8,138 bases of DNA from Calditrichota bacterium (GCA_008501545.1 QQUM01000371.1:1-8138); one strand, 5' to 3'. Shown: positions 1 to 6,409, numbered from the stretch's first letter. A program made the numbers and translations. Notes: generated from the letters alone by a model not told the origin.

Positions 1-8
1 GTTTCTTT

Positions 9-362
9 TTAGAAACGCCGTCCGCCGCCTGAGCCGCGGTTGCCACCGGAGCCACGACCACCGCCACCGCCACCGCCACGACCACCACCACCACCAAAAC
101 CAAGATTGCCACGTCTCTCGGTGCGGTCACGTGCCTCATTAACGGTAATTGTTTGTCCTTGCAACTCTTTGCCATTCAAGCCATCGATCGCTGCCTGAGC
201 TTCATCTTTCGAAGGCATCTCAACGAAACCAAAACCACGTGGTTCGCCAGAGAATTTATCCTTGACTACTGATACTGATGATGATTTTCCAAAGGCTTCA
301 AATGCCTCCTTTAAATCGTCTTCGTTGATGTCTTTACCTAAATTGCCGACATAAATATTCAT
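9..362 (-). CDS. RRM-domain RNA-binding protein with glycine-rich tail
   Basis: A 117-residue single-RRM protein, likely a cytosolic single-stranded RNA binder of the small glycine-rich type known in cyanobacteria and many other bacteria. The RNP2 motif IYVGNL is at residues 3-8 and the RNP1 motif RGFGFVEM at 42-49, including the aromatic residues that stack on RNA bases. The RRM ends near residue 78 and is followed by an RG/GG-rich tail (about 84-117) ending GGRRF. The ATG is supported by AAGGAAG eight bases upstream (371-377 on the plus strand). It lies 63 bp downstream of the KH-protein gene, so two RNA-binding genes are adjacent. In cyanobacteria such proteins are often cold-induced; a similar role here is inference. 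The family call is very secure, the cellular role unknown. Confidence 0.95.
   Translation of the reverse strand: MNIYVGNLGKDINEDDLKEAFEAFGKSSSVSVVKDKFSGEPRGFGFVEMPSKDEAQAAIDGLNGKELQGQTITVNEARDRTERRGNLGFGGGGGRGGGGGGGRGSGGNRGSGGGRRF
58..96. repeat. Trinucleotide (NCC/GGN) tract encoding the glycine-rich tail
   Basis: On the plus strand this is an unbroken run of CCA, CCG and CGA triplets, with CCACCG repeated in tandem from 58 to 78 and CCA repeated from 82. It encodes the Gly/Arg tail of the RRM protein. Gains or losses of triplets would change tail length without shifting the frame. Confidence 0.8.
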
Positions 363-425
363 TTTAGCCGTCTTCCTTAATTAAATGATAGATTAATTGA
401 ACTGTAATTCTATTTGTAAATATGT

Positions 426-668
426 TTATTCTAAAATTTCCAAAATTGATCTCTGGCCGTTTTTTGCGGTTGCAGCTGCAAGAATTATTCGTATTGATTT
501 TGCAGTTTGCCCGTTTCGACCTATTACTTTTCCCATGTCCCCGTCACCAACACGTAATTCGAAGACCACGGTTTTTTCACCATTTATCACGTTGATATCA
601 ACCTCATCCGGTTTATCAACAAGGTGTTTGATCAGGTACTCAATAAAATCTTTCGTTGCTTTTGCCAT
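426..668 (-). CDS. khpA: KhpA-like KH-domain RNA-binding protein
   Basis: An 80-residue protein that is essentially one KH domain. The GxxG loop is visible as VIGRNGQT (G50-R51-N52-G53), preceded by the strand/turn around residues 33-45 and followed by the helix from TAKSIR onward. Length, the N-terminal helix (DFIEYLIKHLVDKP) and the motif match the KhpA/YlqC family of small RNA chaperones, which in Gram-positive bacteria pair with KhpB and affect cell division and sRNA stability. In many genomes this gene lies between rpsP and rimM; here it does not, and sits between an unknown gene (110 bp upstream) and the RRM gene. AAAGG lies about nine bases before the ATG. Symbol assigned by family resemblance only. 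Confidence 0.9.
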   Translation of the reverse strand: MAKATKDFIEYLIKHLVDKPDEVDINVINGEKTVVFELRVGDGDMGKVIGRNGQTAKSIRIILAAATAKNGQRSILEILE

Positions 669-778
669 CGCAATTTGCCTTTGTATGAAGATTTGAGTTC
701 GCTGTGTTGTGAACTGGTTTCCAGGTATCGATTTTTAAATTCGGATTGATACTATTGGACTGGCTTATTAATTGTTTT

Positions 779-1096
779 TTAATACCGATAGGATTGCACC
801 TGTTTTGGGGCAACTGCAAAAACTTTAATTGCCTCCTCTGTGAGCACAAACATAGGGCAGATCATTTTAATCATGGTTTTCACATTCATGAGCATATTGC
901 TTAAATTTTCCAGTGATGTACTCCCTGTGGTTACCTTGCCGATATATTGTTCATTATTAATTTGCAGAATTTGCAAGTACGCCGGATTTTTCTCTTTGAA
1001 GAATGGTTTGACCGATGCATTGCTGGCATCAAGCAAATCTTGCAACTTTTCGCTGATTTTCAGGCCGACAAATAAACTGGTGTTCTGGTTTTGCAT
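779..1096 (-). CDS. Conserved-looking hypothetical protein downstream of desaturase
   Basis: A 105-residue protein I do not recognise. It is soluble-looking, with no signal peptide or clear membrane helix, and has an alpha/beta pattern: a strand (SLFVGLKI), a helix (SEKLQDLLDA), a strand pair (YLQILQI, QYIGKVTTG) and a long helix rich in Met and Leu (about 61-80) ending in a single Cys80. The frame is open far upstream (to 1309), but that part only reads antisense through the desaturase, so I chose the ATG at 1096. This start lies 8 bp after the desaturase stop and has AGAGG just upstream, overlapping the stop region. The tight spacing indicates co-transcription with the desaturase. No function is proposed. 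Confidence 0.75.
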   Translation of the reverse strand: MQNQNTSLFVGLKISEKLQDLLDASNASVKPFFKEKNPAYLQILQINNEQYIGKVTTGSTSLENLSNMLMNVKTMIKMICPMFVLTEEAIKVFAVAPKQVQSYRY

Positions 1097-1104
1097 GATG
1101 CCTC

Positions 1105-2178
1105 TTATGCTGCTTCTCTCCAACCTAATTTCTTTAAAAAATGATAGTGTGTTGCCATTGCTCTGGAAAAAGATGAGTATGAAATATAATTGATTTGAAA
1201 ATCCTGACAGGTGCGTTGAACGATTTTGCTGATAGCAGGATAGTGAATATGGCAAATTTTTGGAAACAGGTGGTGTTCGATCTGAAAATTCAAACCACCA
1301 CAATACCATGTTGTGAATTTATTTTCGGGAGCAAAATTTGCCGTTGTCTCAACTTGATGAATCGCCCATTCGTTGTTTATTGCCCCGGTCGCCGGATCCG
1401 GTCTGGGAAAGGAATTATCTTCCATCACGTGGGCCAGTTGAAAAACAGTGGCCATCGTAAAGCCGAGTACGACGTGTACGATCAAAAAAAGAACCACGAC
1501 ATGCAGAATCGGGTGAAAAAACATCGGTATCACGAGCATGTAACCGAAATAGAAAATTTTTGTCAGAAAGAATAGAAAGGCTTCGCCTGCAGACGGTTCT
1601 GGTAATTTGTACTCGCCAATTCGGCCAGTAAAAAATTTCTGAAAATCACCAATGGTAACCCACAAGAGCGTCATCAATCCATAAACCGGAAAAGCATACC
1701 AGTGCTGAAATCGGTGCCAGGGGCGCCAGGTTTGTTCCGGGCTAAAACGCAAGATACCGTGAATCTGGATATCGTCATCAAGCTCAGTGACATTTGTATA
1801 AGTGTGGTGCAAAATATTATGTTTGTGCTTCCAATACATTGTACTGCCCCCGATGAGATTAAGTGTAAATCCCATGATATCATTTAAGCGTTTACTCTTT
1901 GCGTAACTGCCATGTGCGCCATCGTGCATAATGTTAAAACCCACGAGAACGAAACCCTGTGCTACCGCAATGGCTGAAATGATTGCCAGGAGCAGCGAGG
2001 AAGCCGAAAATAAAAGCAACACGTAAGCAGTGGCCAACCACAGCAAAATAGTAATGGTTTTCAGTACCATGCGCCAATCAGCGTTTTTTGAAATATTGTT
2101 TTCTTCAAAATAGTGGTTTACGCGTTTTTTTACCTCTGTATTAAAACCAACGCGTCCGGGGAAAGTTATTTTCCTCAT
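1105..2178 (-). CDS. Membrane fatty acid desaturase (front-end type)
   Basis: A 357-residue integral membrane di-iron desaturase that would introduce a cis double bond into an acyl chain (acyl-CoA or lipid-bound), adjusting membrane fluidity. The three histidine boxes are intact: HDGAH at 85-89, HNILHH at 120-125 and QIEHH at 299-303, with an extra His at 250. The Gln in the third box is typical of front-end (delta-5/6-like) desaturases, but no cytochrome b5 domain is fused, as is usual in bacteria. Hydrophobic segments lie at about 41-80 and 203-247. AAGGA precedes the ATG. It sits 16 bp after the lysine-rich micro-protein gene and 8 bp before the unknown 105-residue gene. The exact double-bond position cannot be told from sequence. 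Confidence 0.95.
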   Translation of the reverse strand: MRKITFPGRVGFNTEVKKRVNHYFEENNISKNADWRMVLKTITILLWLATAYVLLLFSASSLLLAIISAIAVAQGFVLVGFNIMHDGAHGSYAKSKRLNDIMGFTLNLIGGSTMYWKHKHNILHHTYTNVTELDDDIQIHGILRFSPEQTWRPWHRFQHWYAFPVYGLMTLLWVTIGDFQKFFTGRIGEYKLPEPSAGEAFLFFLTKIFYFGYMLVIPMFFHPILHVVVLFLIVHVVLGFTMATVFQLAHVMEDNSFPRPDPATGAINNEWAIHQVETTANFAPENKFTTWYCGGLNFQIEHHLFPKICHIHYPAISKIVQRTCQDFQINYISYSSFSRAMATHYHFLKKLGWREAA

Positions 2179-2194
2179 GCGGTTTTCCTTGGGA

Positions 2195-2317
2195 TCAAAA
2201 AAGTGTTTTTTTCTGATTTTTATCCTGTTTCTGTTGCGCTTTTTTTGCTTTGGTATTTTTCTGTTTTAATTTTTGCTTTTGTTTCTTGTCCTGGTCCTTC
2301 TTGCCTTTGTCGCCCAT
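2195..2317 (-). CDS. Lysine/glutamine-rich 40-residue micro-protein
   Basis: A short open frame beginning MGDKGKKDQDKKQ and ending NQKKTLF, then TGA. It is extremely hydrophilic: 16 of 40 residues are Lys and 8 are Gln, with only one Leu before the last two residues. It should be disordered or a charged helix and could bind nucleic acid or membranes. The start is strongly supported by AGGAG at 2325-2329 (minus-strand reading) seven bases from the ATG. The stop is 16 bp before the desaturase ATG, indicating one transcript. Small MGDKGKK-type Lys-rich proteins recur in bacterial genomes as I recall, but I know no assigned function. The overlapping frame on the same strand has no ribosome binding site and looks like a shadow. 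Confidence 0.72.
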   Translation of the reverse strand: MGDKGKKDQDKKQKQKLKQKNTKAKKAQQKQDKNQKKTLF

Positions 2318-2324
2318 TTTGAAA

Positions 2325-2329
2325 CTCCT
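2325..2329 (-). promoter_or_regulatory. Shine-Dalgarno AGGAG deciding the micro-protein start
   Basis: The minus strand reads CAGGAGTTTCAAA then ATG, a near-ideal ribosome binding site with seven bases of spacing. It is among the strongest sites in the minus-strand block and is the main evidence that the 40-codon frame is translated. Confidence 0.75.
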
Positions 2330-2406
2330 GTTTTTTGTTCAGTTTATTAAATTTATGCTTTTCATGTTGAGCCATATGCAGCTTGATTTTCATGAGCACT
2401 GATGCT

Positions 2407-2763
2407 TCATGGTAACGCTGTTCGGATGGCATGAAGGATTGACAATCCTGAAGGATCATCGATACGCTGTCTGGGACCATCTGCCTGAAACAAAAATGCC
2501 GCATCACCCTTAGCTGAGATTGTCACAATTTTTAACTGTGGATGTTCCTCGAGCAATTTATGGCATATTCGAGGTTCGCCATTTGCTTTAAGCGGTGTGA
2601 TGATAACGGAATCCACTTTTGTTGCCCGTACGGCAATCAGAAGCTCGATAGGATCGATGACCTCACCAACAACTGTCATATCCAGTTGATGCTCAATCAA
2701 ATCGAGAATCACCTCCGATAACAGCTTTGGCCGGCTCGAAATCAATATTTTTATTTTTTTCAT
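2407..2763 (-). CDS. Receiver-like protein lacking phosphorylation residues (pseudo-receiver)
   Basis: A 118-residue stand-alone protein whose N-terminal half follows the receiver fold of response regulators: KIKILIS at 3-9, VVGEVIDPIELL at 31-42, VDSVIITP at 50-57 and LKIVTISAKG at 77-86. The functional residues are missing: the acidic pair expected at 9-10 is Ser-Ser, the phospho-acceptor Asp expected near 56 is Thr, and no conserved Lys is evident. There is no output domain. I infer a non-phosphorylatable receiver acting through protein contacts. The start is the ATG at 2763; the nearest AGGA is rather far upstream, so initiation may be weak. It lies downstream of the NarL-type regulator and upstream of the micro-protein/desaturase genes. 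The fold assignment is by pattern and is moderately sure. Confidence 0.65.
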   Translation of the reverse strand: MKKIKILISSRPKLLSEVILDLIEHQLDMTVVGEVIDPIELLIAVRATKVDSVIITPLKANGEPRICHKLLEEHPQLKIVTISAKGDAAFLFQADGPRQRIDDPSGLSILHAIRTALP

Positions 2764-3070
2764 GCGGTGGATTCATTTTTCCTGATGCAAGTGTCTGAAC
2801 ACCTTATGAATGAGTCTCAACATTGCAGTTGCCAGTAGTGGAATAATAACGTAGCAAATAAGATGTGATAAGAAAGTCTGTATGCAAAAGAGGCTTTTCG
2901 GTTGTTCTTTCCTGGTTTTTGATCGATGTTAATATGCATATTTTTGAGCCGGTCTACAATAGACCGAAAGGTTTAGATTGGGTCTATGGCAAGTACTACT
3001 TCAAAAGTGAACCTAAATTGGATATTGGGTGGAAAATCCTGCGACATGAGGTGGGAAGTACTGGTACTGC
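2764..3070. other. Intergenic region between response regulator and pseudo-receiver genes
   Basis: About 307 bases without a convincing gene. The clearest structure is a perfect 7-bp inverted repeat (CGGTCTA...TAGACCG, 2950-2966), with a further GGTCTA at 2981-2986. Plus-strand open frames here have no ribosome binding site and run into the antisense of the regulator gene. A promoter for the pseudo-receiver/desaturase transcript is expected here, but I cannot point to a convincing -35/-10 pair. Confidence 0.5.
2950..2966. repeat. Perfect inverted repeat CGGTCTA-CAA-TAGACCG
   Basis: Seven-base arms are separated by three bases, upstream of the pseudo-receiver gene and downstream of the response regulator gene. 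Neither side has the T-run of an intrinsic terminator. A third GGTCTA lies about 20 bases further on. It could be a regulator-binding site or a small hairpin at the end of the regulator transcript. Confidence 0.45.
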
Positions 3071-3727
3071 TTATTTTTTTTTCAGTAATTTTTTTTCACG
3101 GGCATATTGCACTGCTTCCAGGCGGTTATGCAGTTGAAGCTTGTCAAGTATGTTGTGGACGTGATTCTTAACCGTTTGTAATTCGATTACGAGATGTCGT
3201 GCAATTTCTTTGTTGGATAGGCCATCAGCGATCTTGTTGATTATTTCTACTTCACGCGGTGTCAGTTTGACCGAACTTTGTGGTATTCTTTCTCCCATTA
3301 ACTCCGCAACCCGGGAAAATAACGAAGCCGCCATGCGAGGTGAACAAAAGGATTCACCGCGTTGGGCGGATCGGATAATTTCAACCAGGTGGTCGAAGGA
3401 TGCTTCTTTGAGAATATAACCTACAGCCCCGGCTTCAATGCAAGCCATTATTTCTTCAGTAAGGTCTGGCATACCGAGGATAATTACTTTGATTTTCGGC
3501 ATGGTCTGATACAATGCCAGGGTTACCTCGATTCCGTCTTTATCTGGCATGCCGATGTCTATGAGTGCCACATCCGGGTGTACATCTTTGATCTCTTCCA
3601 ACGCCTTTAATCCGCTTGATGCAGAACCGACAACCGTGAAGTCATCCAGTTCAGCCAGCATGGAAGCCAGCCCCTCTCGCAGTATGCGATTATCATCGAC
3701 AATATACAAACGAACAGCTTCACCCAT
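3071..3727 (-). CDS. NarL/FixJ-family two-component response regulator
   Basis: A 218-residue DNA-binding response regulator. The receiver domain (about 5-122) has the acidic pair D11-D12, phospho-acceptor D57 (ALIDIGMPDKDG) and K107 (GYILKEAS). The switch Thr/Ser normally following the fourth strand is replaced by Gly (VIILGMPD, G85), which is unusual. The LuxR-type helix-turn-helix spans about 155-212 (LTPREVEIINKIADGLSNKEIA, then TVKNHVHNILDKL). The C-terminus is a run of lysines (EKKLLKKK). No histidine kinase gene lies beside it in this window. It is the upstream neighbour of a pseudo-receiver and a desaturase, a context reminiscent of Bacillus subtilis DesR, also a NarL-family regulator, though that link is inference. 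The ribosome binding site is weak. Confidence 0.95.
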   Translation of the reverse strand: MGEAVRLYIVDDNRILREGLASMLAELDDFTVVGSASSGLKALEEIKDVHPDVALIDIGMPDKDGIEVTLALYQTMPKIKVIILGMPDLTEEIMACIEAGAVGYILKEASFDHLVEIIRSAQRGESFCSPRMAASLFSRVAELMGERIPQSSVKLTPREVEIINKIADGLSNKEIARHLVIELQTVKNHVHNILDKLQLHNRLEAVQYAREKKLLKKK

Positions 3728-3941
3728 TTGGAAATAATCTCACACTAATATGCATTTATAAACTCCACAAAATTACAATGATGAGGAAAATAACGACTTT
3801 GAAAAGTAGGATTAATTTAGGGGGAAAGCAATTGAAATCACGAAATGCACTTTTTTGTATCTCCTCCGGCAGTCCTAAAGGGATGTATGCCGAATTGACT
3901 TTGCAATTTCGGTAAATATTCCCGACCAGGCATCTGTATAA

Positions 3942-4940
3942 TCAGCGTTGTGCTAGTGCTTGACGCAGCAGCGGTTCAATCTGCTTGCGAATGGCCTCAT
4001 TTGCATAACCTGCCCAGGTCACTTCATCACTGACATTTAATTTTGGATTTATCAATTCACCCTTTTCATCGGTGATAATTACCCCGAGCTCACGAGCGAT
4101 TAATTCGGTACACACATCGTAGGGATGGCAGGTAATACCGGGTGTGCGGTTGAGACTTTCCATTTTCTCACTCAACAAGGGGCGTATATCGGCGTTAAAG
4201 CGGTCATGTCCGGCCATCAATTCATAAAATTGTCCACCAGTTGAAATATACTGATCCTCAAAACAATGCGCCTTGCCCGGCTCGACGGAACCAAGTGCGC
4301 CATGAATGATTTTCTCATCCATTTCAGCGATAATATCTCTGGCGCCGGGGAAAAAGCGAGACAGCATGGCAAAGCCATGGGCGATCGTCGTTGCCTGGGA
4401 AGGTTGGAGTTTTAGCGAGTATTCCATACCGCTTATCCTGTTGTGACGAACGGCTTGTACACCGCTGCCGCGAATGGCCCATAGCTGGTCGGACAAGTGT
4501 TGTTTGACAAGGGGAATCTCAGTCTGCACCGCGAGCTGGATGTCCTGAAGCCTGGTTTCGTCACCCTTGTTTGGTGCGACACCAGTGAGAATCCAGGCAC
4601 TGCGTTTTTGATACATGAGCGCGCGGGTTCCATCGATTGGATCGACAATCATTCGGACCATCGCATCCGACTCTTTTGCGCCTTCGGGCAGTACCATTTT
4701 GCCATTTTCCAATCCTTCGGCGATGAGCACGATCGGCACATGCAGGGCAATTTCTTTTGAGCCGATTTCAATCAGCTCTTTTTTGCAGACCGAATCGATG
4801 GCGTAAATGGTGTCATCGTCACGTTCGCATTCAATCGAAGAGAGATTTTCTATGGATGATTTTTCACAGGTAAGAACGACGGCATCGCGAAGTTGATTGT
4901 GTAAGTTTTTAATGAGAGGTAGGAGTTGATGAATATGCAT
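3942..4940 (-). CDS. Inositol monophosphatase-family phosphatase
   Basis: A 332-residue metal-dependent sugar/nucleotide phosphatase of the IMPase/CysQ/FBPase superfamily. Counting from this ATG, the core motif DPIDGT is at 100-105, the upstream metal-site Glu (IAEGLENG) near 76, and the second motif [14 protein letters not shown] (metal-site Asp near 275) precedes [11 protein letters not shown]. The protein is longer than typical IMPases (about 250-280 residues), with extra sequence between the motifs, so the substrate (inositol phosphate, PAP, fructose bisphosphate or other) cannot be assigned. A TTG at 4949 would add three residues, but AAGAAAG lies only one base before it and ten before the ATG, so I chose the ATG. 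A sigma-70-like promoter lies about 40 bp upstream. It appears to be its own unit, divergent from the thioredoxin/sigma operon. Confidence 0.9.
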   Translation of the reverse strand: MHIHQLLPLIKNLHNQLRDAVVLTCEKSSIENLSSIECERDDDTIYAIDSVCKKELIEIGSKEIALHVPIVLIAEGLENGKMVLPEGAKESDAMVRMIVDPIDGTRALMYQKRSAWILTGVAPNKGDETRLQDIQLAVQTEIPLVKQHLSDQLWAIRGSGVQAVRHNRISGMEYSLKLQPSQATTIAHGFAMLSRFFPGARDIIAEMDEKIIHGALGSVEPGKAHCFEDQYISTGGQFYELMAGHDRFNADIRPLLSEKMESLNRTPGITCHPYDVCTELIARELGVIITDEKGELINPKLNVSDEVTWAGYANEAIRKQIEPLLRQALAQR

Positions 4941-4979
4941 GGATTCCAAACTTTCTTAATTAACAGTTTGCGGGAGAAC

Positions 4980-5008
4980 AAAATATCTTATTTATTTGAA
5001 ATTCTCAA
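4980..5008 (-). promoter_or_regulatory. Sigma-70-like promoter for the IMPase-family gene
   Basis: Read on the minus strand: TTGAGA (5008-5003), 17 bases, then TATTTT (4985-4980). Both hexamers match four of six consensus positions with ideal spacing. It lies 40 bp upstream of the chosen ATG in an AT-rich stretch. AT-rich DNA gives such matches by chance, so confidence is moderate. Confidence 0.45.
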
Positions 5009-5018
5009 GAAATTTGCA

Positions 5019-5033
5019 GTCATGCAGCATGAC
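5019..5033. promoter_or_regulatory. Perfect 15-bp palindrome, candidate operator
   Basis: GTCATGC-A-GCATGAC is perfectly symmetrical with a one-base centre. It lies in the divergent region, ten bases upstream of the -35 of the minus-strand promoter and 23 bases upstream of the GGAAT element facing the other way. That position suits a dimeric regulator acting on one or both directions. No factor can be named. Confidence 0.5.
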
Positions 5034-5056
5034 AAATGGATTCTATCCCAAATCCT

Positions 5057-5082
5057 GGAATGAACTTCAGAACACAGGGGTT
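5057..5082 (+). promoter_or_regulatory. ECF-type promoter candidate, GGAAT-N18-GTT
   Basis: GGAAT at 5057-5061, exactly 18 bases, then GTT at 5080-5082. This is the consensus arrangement known for Streptomyces SigR-type sigma factors, and it faces the operon that encodes an ECF sigma factor with a cysteine-rich anti-sigma and thioredoxin. Transcription would start near 5090, leaving a leader of about 180 bases before the first gene, which is long. The match is direct; its use as an autoregulated promoter is inference. Confidence 0.42.
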
Positions 5083-5267
5083 GTTTACTTGTAATAAAGC
5101 AAAAAGTCCTTTTATTACCGATAAATTTAAAATAAATTAAAGGTCTTTCTGTGAAAGTTAAGTTCTCGTTGCCTGATTTTTGCATTTATGGAATCTAAAC
5201 ATTGATGATTTAATTTCCTTTTGATTAATTGTGGATGAACAGGCTTCACTCAACAGATGAGGATAAA

Positions 5268-5774
5268 ATGAAAAGCACAATAATGAACATTATGAAAGTA
5301 ATCGCTGTCATCATGCTCCTTTTTTCAGGAGACATTGTGGCCAATGAGAACAAAAGCGTCGATTGGGTTTCATTCGAAGAAGCAATTACCAGGGCGGCGA
5401 AAGAAAACAAACATATCGTTGTGGATTTTTACACCGACTGGTGTAAATGGTGCAAAGTGATGGATGAACAAACCTATAAAAATTCTGAAGTTGTCACTTA
5501 TGGGAACGAAAAATTTCTTTTTGCAAAAATAAATGCTGAAAGCAATACCATGGTATCATACAGAGGACAGCAATTCACTTGCCGGCAACTCACGGCGGCG
5601 CTGGGAATTCGAGGCTATCCGGCAACGGTTTTTATGAACGAGAAAGGTGAGTTTATTACCAAAATTTCTGGTTTCATACAGCCGGATCAATTTATGCCGA
5701 TCCTTGAGTTTCTCGATGGCAAGTATTACGACAAGATGTCTTTTGATGATTTTATGAAAACAAGAAAATCTTAG
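5268..5774 (+). CDS. Exported thioredoxin-fold protein
   Basis: A 168-residue protein with an N-terminal signal peptide (basic start MKSTIMNIMK, hydrophobic VIAVIMLLF, likely cleavage after A25 in DIVA-NE) and a thioredoxin fold. The active site is DWCKWC (C59, C62), the cis-proline is P118 in GYPAT, and an extra Cys105 lies between them. The C-K-W-C motif and the EAITRAAKENKHIVVDFYTDWC lead-in match the thioredoxin-like/DUF255-related group rather than classical TrxA. It probably works in the periplasm as a thiol reductase. I chose the ATG at 5268 because GAGGA lies just upstream; a TTG at 5229 has no such signal and would bury the signal peptide. It is the first gene of the operon, 23 bp before the sigma gene. 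Confidence 0.9.
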   Translation: MKSTIMNIMKVIAVIMLLFSGDIVANENKSVDWVSFEEAITRAAKENKHIVVDFYTDWCKWCKVMDEQTYKNSEVVTYGNEKFLFAKINAESNTMVSYRGQQFTCRQLTAALGIRGYPATVFMNEKGEFITKISGFIQPDQFMPILEFLDGKYYDKMSFDDFMKTRKS

Positions 5775-5797
5775 GAATAATTGAACAAAAAGGCAAT

Positions 5798-6409
5798 ATG
5801 AATCATCAAACTGACGATGCGGATTTTATCCGAAGGCTAAAAAATAAAGACAAACAGGCATTTCACGAACTCGTTGAAAAATACCAGACCAGGATTTACA
5901 ATCTGGCTTTGAAAATGCTCATCAATCGCGAAGATGCGGAAGATATCCTGCAGGAGACATTTATCAAAATCTTTGATAAAATTGGCGCTTTTCGCGAGGA
6001 AAGTGAGCTGAGTACCTGGATTTATCGCATTGCCACAAATGCAGCTTTAATGAAGCTGCGTGAGCGGCAGCGCATCAACAATCGACTGACGGATATCGAA
6101 GATGCCAATCTTGCGCCTGTTGTGCCTTCGCGGTTGCTTCCTGATGGCAAGACGCCGTTCGATGAACTGCTCAATAAAGAGTCACGCCATGTTTTGGAGG
6201 AGGCAATCGAATCGTTGCCGGATATATACCGTGTTGTTTTCATTTTAAAAGATGTTGAACAGCTTGAAACGCCAAAAATTGCAGAAATACTCAATCTTTC
6301 CCATGAGGCGATTTACTCACGTTTGAAACGTGCACGAATTCAGCTGCGAAACGCAATCCTGCAAGTTTATAATGATCAGCGGAAGGAAAGCAATCATGCC
6401 ATGTCCTAA
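5798..6409 (+). CDS. ECF-family RNA polymerase sigma factor
   Basis: A 203-residue extracytoplasmic-function sigma factor. Region 2 covers about 24-90, including the core-binding and -10 recognition part (NREDAEDILQETFIKIF, then FREESELSTWIYRIATN). Region 4 covers about 130-187 with a helix-turn-helix (LETPKIAEILNLSHEAIYSRLKRAR) for the -35 element. Regions 1.1 and 3 are absent, as in the family. The linker (about 95-125) is rather long and proline-containing. AAAGG precedes the ATG. Its 3' end overlaps the start of the anti-sigma-like gene by 14 bp, implying translational coupling. It lies between two thioredoxin-fold genes, which suggests redox control. Which ECF subgroup it belongs to needs a profile search. 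Confidence 0.95.
   Translation: MNHQTDDADFIRRLKNKDKQAFHELVEKYQTRIYNLALKMLINREDAEDILQETFIKIFDKIGAFREESELSTWIYRIATNAALMKLRERQRINNRLTDIEDANLAPVVPSRLLPDGKTPFDELLNKESRHVLEEAIESLPDIYRVVFILKDVEQLETPKIAEILNLSHEAIYSRLKRARIQLRNAILQVYNDQRKESNHAMS

Noticed and set aside
1..16. Six-base hairpin GTTTCT-TTTT-AGAAAC spanning the RRM gene stop codon
   Set aside because: The stem is short and AT-rich and the downstream sequence is outside the window, so terminator function cannot be judged.
779..1309. Long version of the 105-residue gene starting at 1309
   Set aside because: The extra 71 codons lie inside the desaturase coding region on the same strand in another frame; the ATG at 1096 has a fitting ribosome binding site just after the desaturase stop.
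2220..2507. Minus-strand 95-codon frame overlapping the pseudo-receiver and the micro-protein
   Set aside because: No ribosome binding site, and it reads the Lys-rich gene and the end of the pseudo-receiver gene in another frame; the 40-codon frame has far better start signals.
2865..3171. Two overlapping plus-strand frames (GTG at 2865, ATG at 2986)
   Set aside because: No Shine-Dalgarno, no recognisable domain, and both run antisense into the conserved helix-turn-helix region of the response regulator.
3890..3912. Imperfect inverted repeat CCGAATTG...CAATTTCGG downstream of the phosphatase gene
   Set aside because: Arms need a gap to pair and no T-run follows on the minus strand, so I do not call it a terminator.
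4497..4806. Frames antisense or out of frame to the phosphatase gene
   Set aside because: They overlap the conserved DPIDGT region and show no family features; shadows of the real gene.
4988..5185. Minus-strand 65-codon frame in the divergent region
   Set aside because: No recognisable domain or start signal; it covers the promoter candidates and palindrome.
5190..5215. Second GGAAT upstream of the operon
   Set aside because: The position 18 bases later reads ATT rather than GTT, so it does not complete the SigR-type promoter.
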